From Deltaproteobacteria bacterium (GTDB lineage Bacteria > Myxococcota_A > Polyangia > Polyangiales > Houyiibacteriaceae), in NCBI GenBank assembly GCA_027295555.1, contig JAPUKT010000137.1, positions 1-5,467 of the forward strand: 5,467 bases of DNA, given 5' to 3'. Below the pieces are notes generated by a model that ran no database searches, was not told the DNA's origin, and was given only the letters and a program-made list of their open reading frames with translations. Numbering within the stretch: the stretch's first letter is position 1; each line of letters opens with the position of its first letter. This document shows positions 5,333 to 5,467 of this stretch, piece by piece. The position numbers and the translations under genes are program-made.

Positions 5333-5467
5333 TTATTCCGAGGATTCGGTGGAGTCCTGTTTTGGGGGGCTCCTATCGGCAGCTTGCCGCACTTTGGCCT
5401 CCAATTCCTCGATTCTCGCCTGGAGCCGGGCCACTTCGGCCTGAAGCTGCTTCACATGCGCCGCCGC
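5333..5467 (-). CDS. C-terminal end of an unidentified coiled-coil protein (truncated)
   Basis: A minus-strand frame enters from the window edge and ends at TAA 5333, giving 44 residues. The first 28 have leucine and valine at heptad spacing (VKQLQAEVARL, QARIEELEAKVRQ), a clear two-stranded coiled-coil pattern. They are followed by a polar, Pro/Ser/Glu tail ending TESSE. It lies 31 bases upstream of the sigma gene on the same strand, so co-transcription is likely. The ends of phasins and other small helical scaffold proteins can look like this, but the fragment is too short to assign a family. Confidence 0.6.
   Translation of the reverse strand, partial: AAAHVKQLQAEVARLQARIEELEAKVRQAADRSPPKQDSTESSE

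Overview
The window is GC-rich. Its gene content points to a member of the Myxococcota or a related former deltaproteobacterium: a Hanks-type Ser/Thr kinase with the HRDVSPSN catalytic loop common in that group, a FrzS/AglZ-like pseudo-receiver coiled-coil protein, and an ECF sigma factor with a zinc-finger anti-sigma factor. The lineage is inferred from these families; no rRNA or other taxonomic marker is present. No tRNA, rRNA, CRISPR array, insertion sequence or other mobile element was seen.

Layout. The left edge (1-385, minus) holds the N-terminal part of a secreted lipoprotein that runs off the window. Positions 386-760 form an intergenic stretch between this gene and a divergent cytoplasmic Ser/Thr kinase (761-1762, plus); it carries a candidate promoter for the lipoprotein and two inverted repeats. 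The kinase gene converges on, and overlaps by 41 bp, a long minus-strand gene (1722-3740). That gene encodes a receiver-like domain without a phospho-acceptor aspartate, an acidic linker, and about 400 residues of coiled coil. Its upstream region (3741-3853) packs a strong sigma70-type promoter into what looks like the terminator of the next operon.

The right part is a minus-strand operon read from right to left. It comprises the C-terminal end of a coiled-coil protein (5333-5467, running off the window), an ECF sigma factor (4651-5301), and its membrane-spanning zinc-binding anti-sigma factor (3854-4654). The last two overlap by ATGA, so translational coupling is likely.

Functionally the window is a cluster of signalling genes. 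The sigma/anti-sigma pair should convert an envelope or redox signal into transcription. The kinase and the pseudo-receiver scaffold may belong to intracellular signalling or cell-polarity circuits. Nothing in the sequence proves that the separate transcription units work together. I did not find convincing evidence of a wholly new system. The points most worth a second look are the degenerate receiver, the terminator/promoter composite at 3776-3822, the anti-sigma cysteine spacing, and the convergent overlap with its hairpin.
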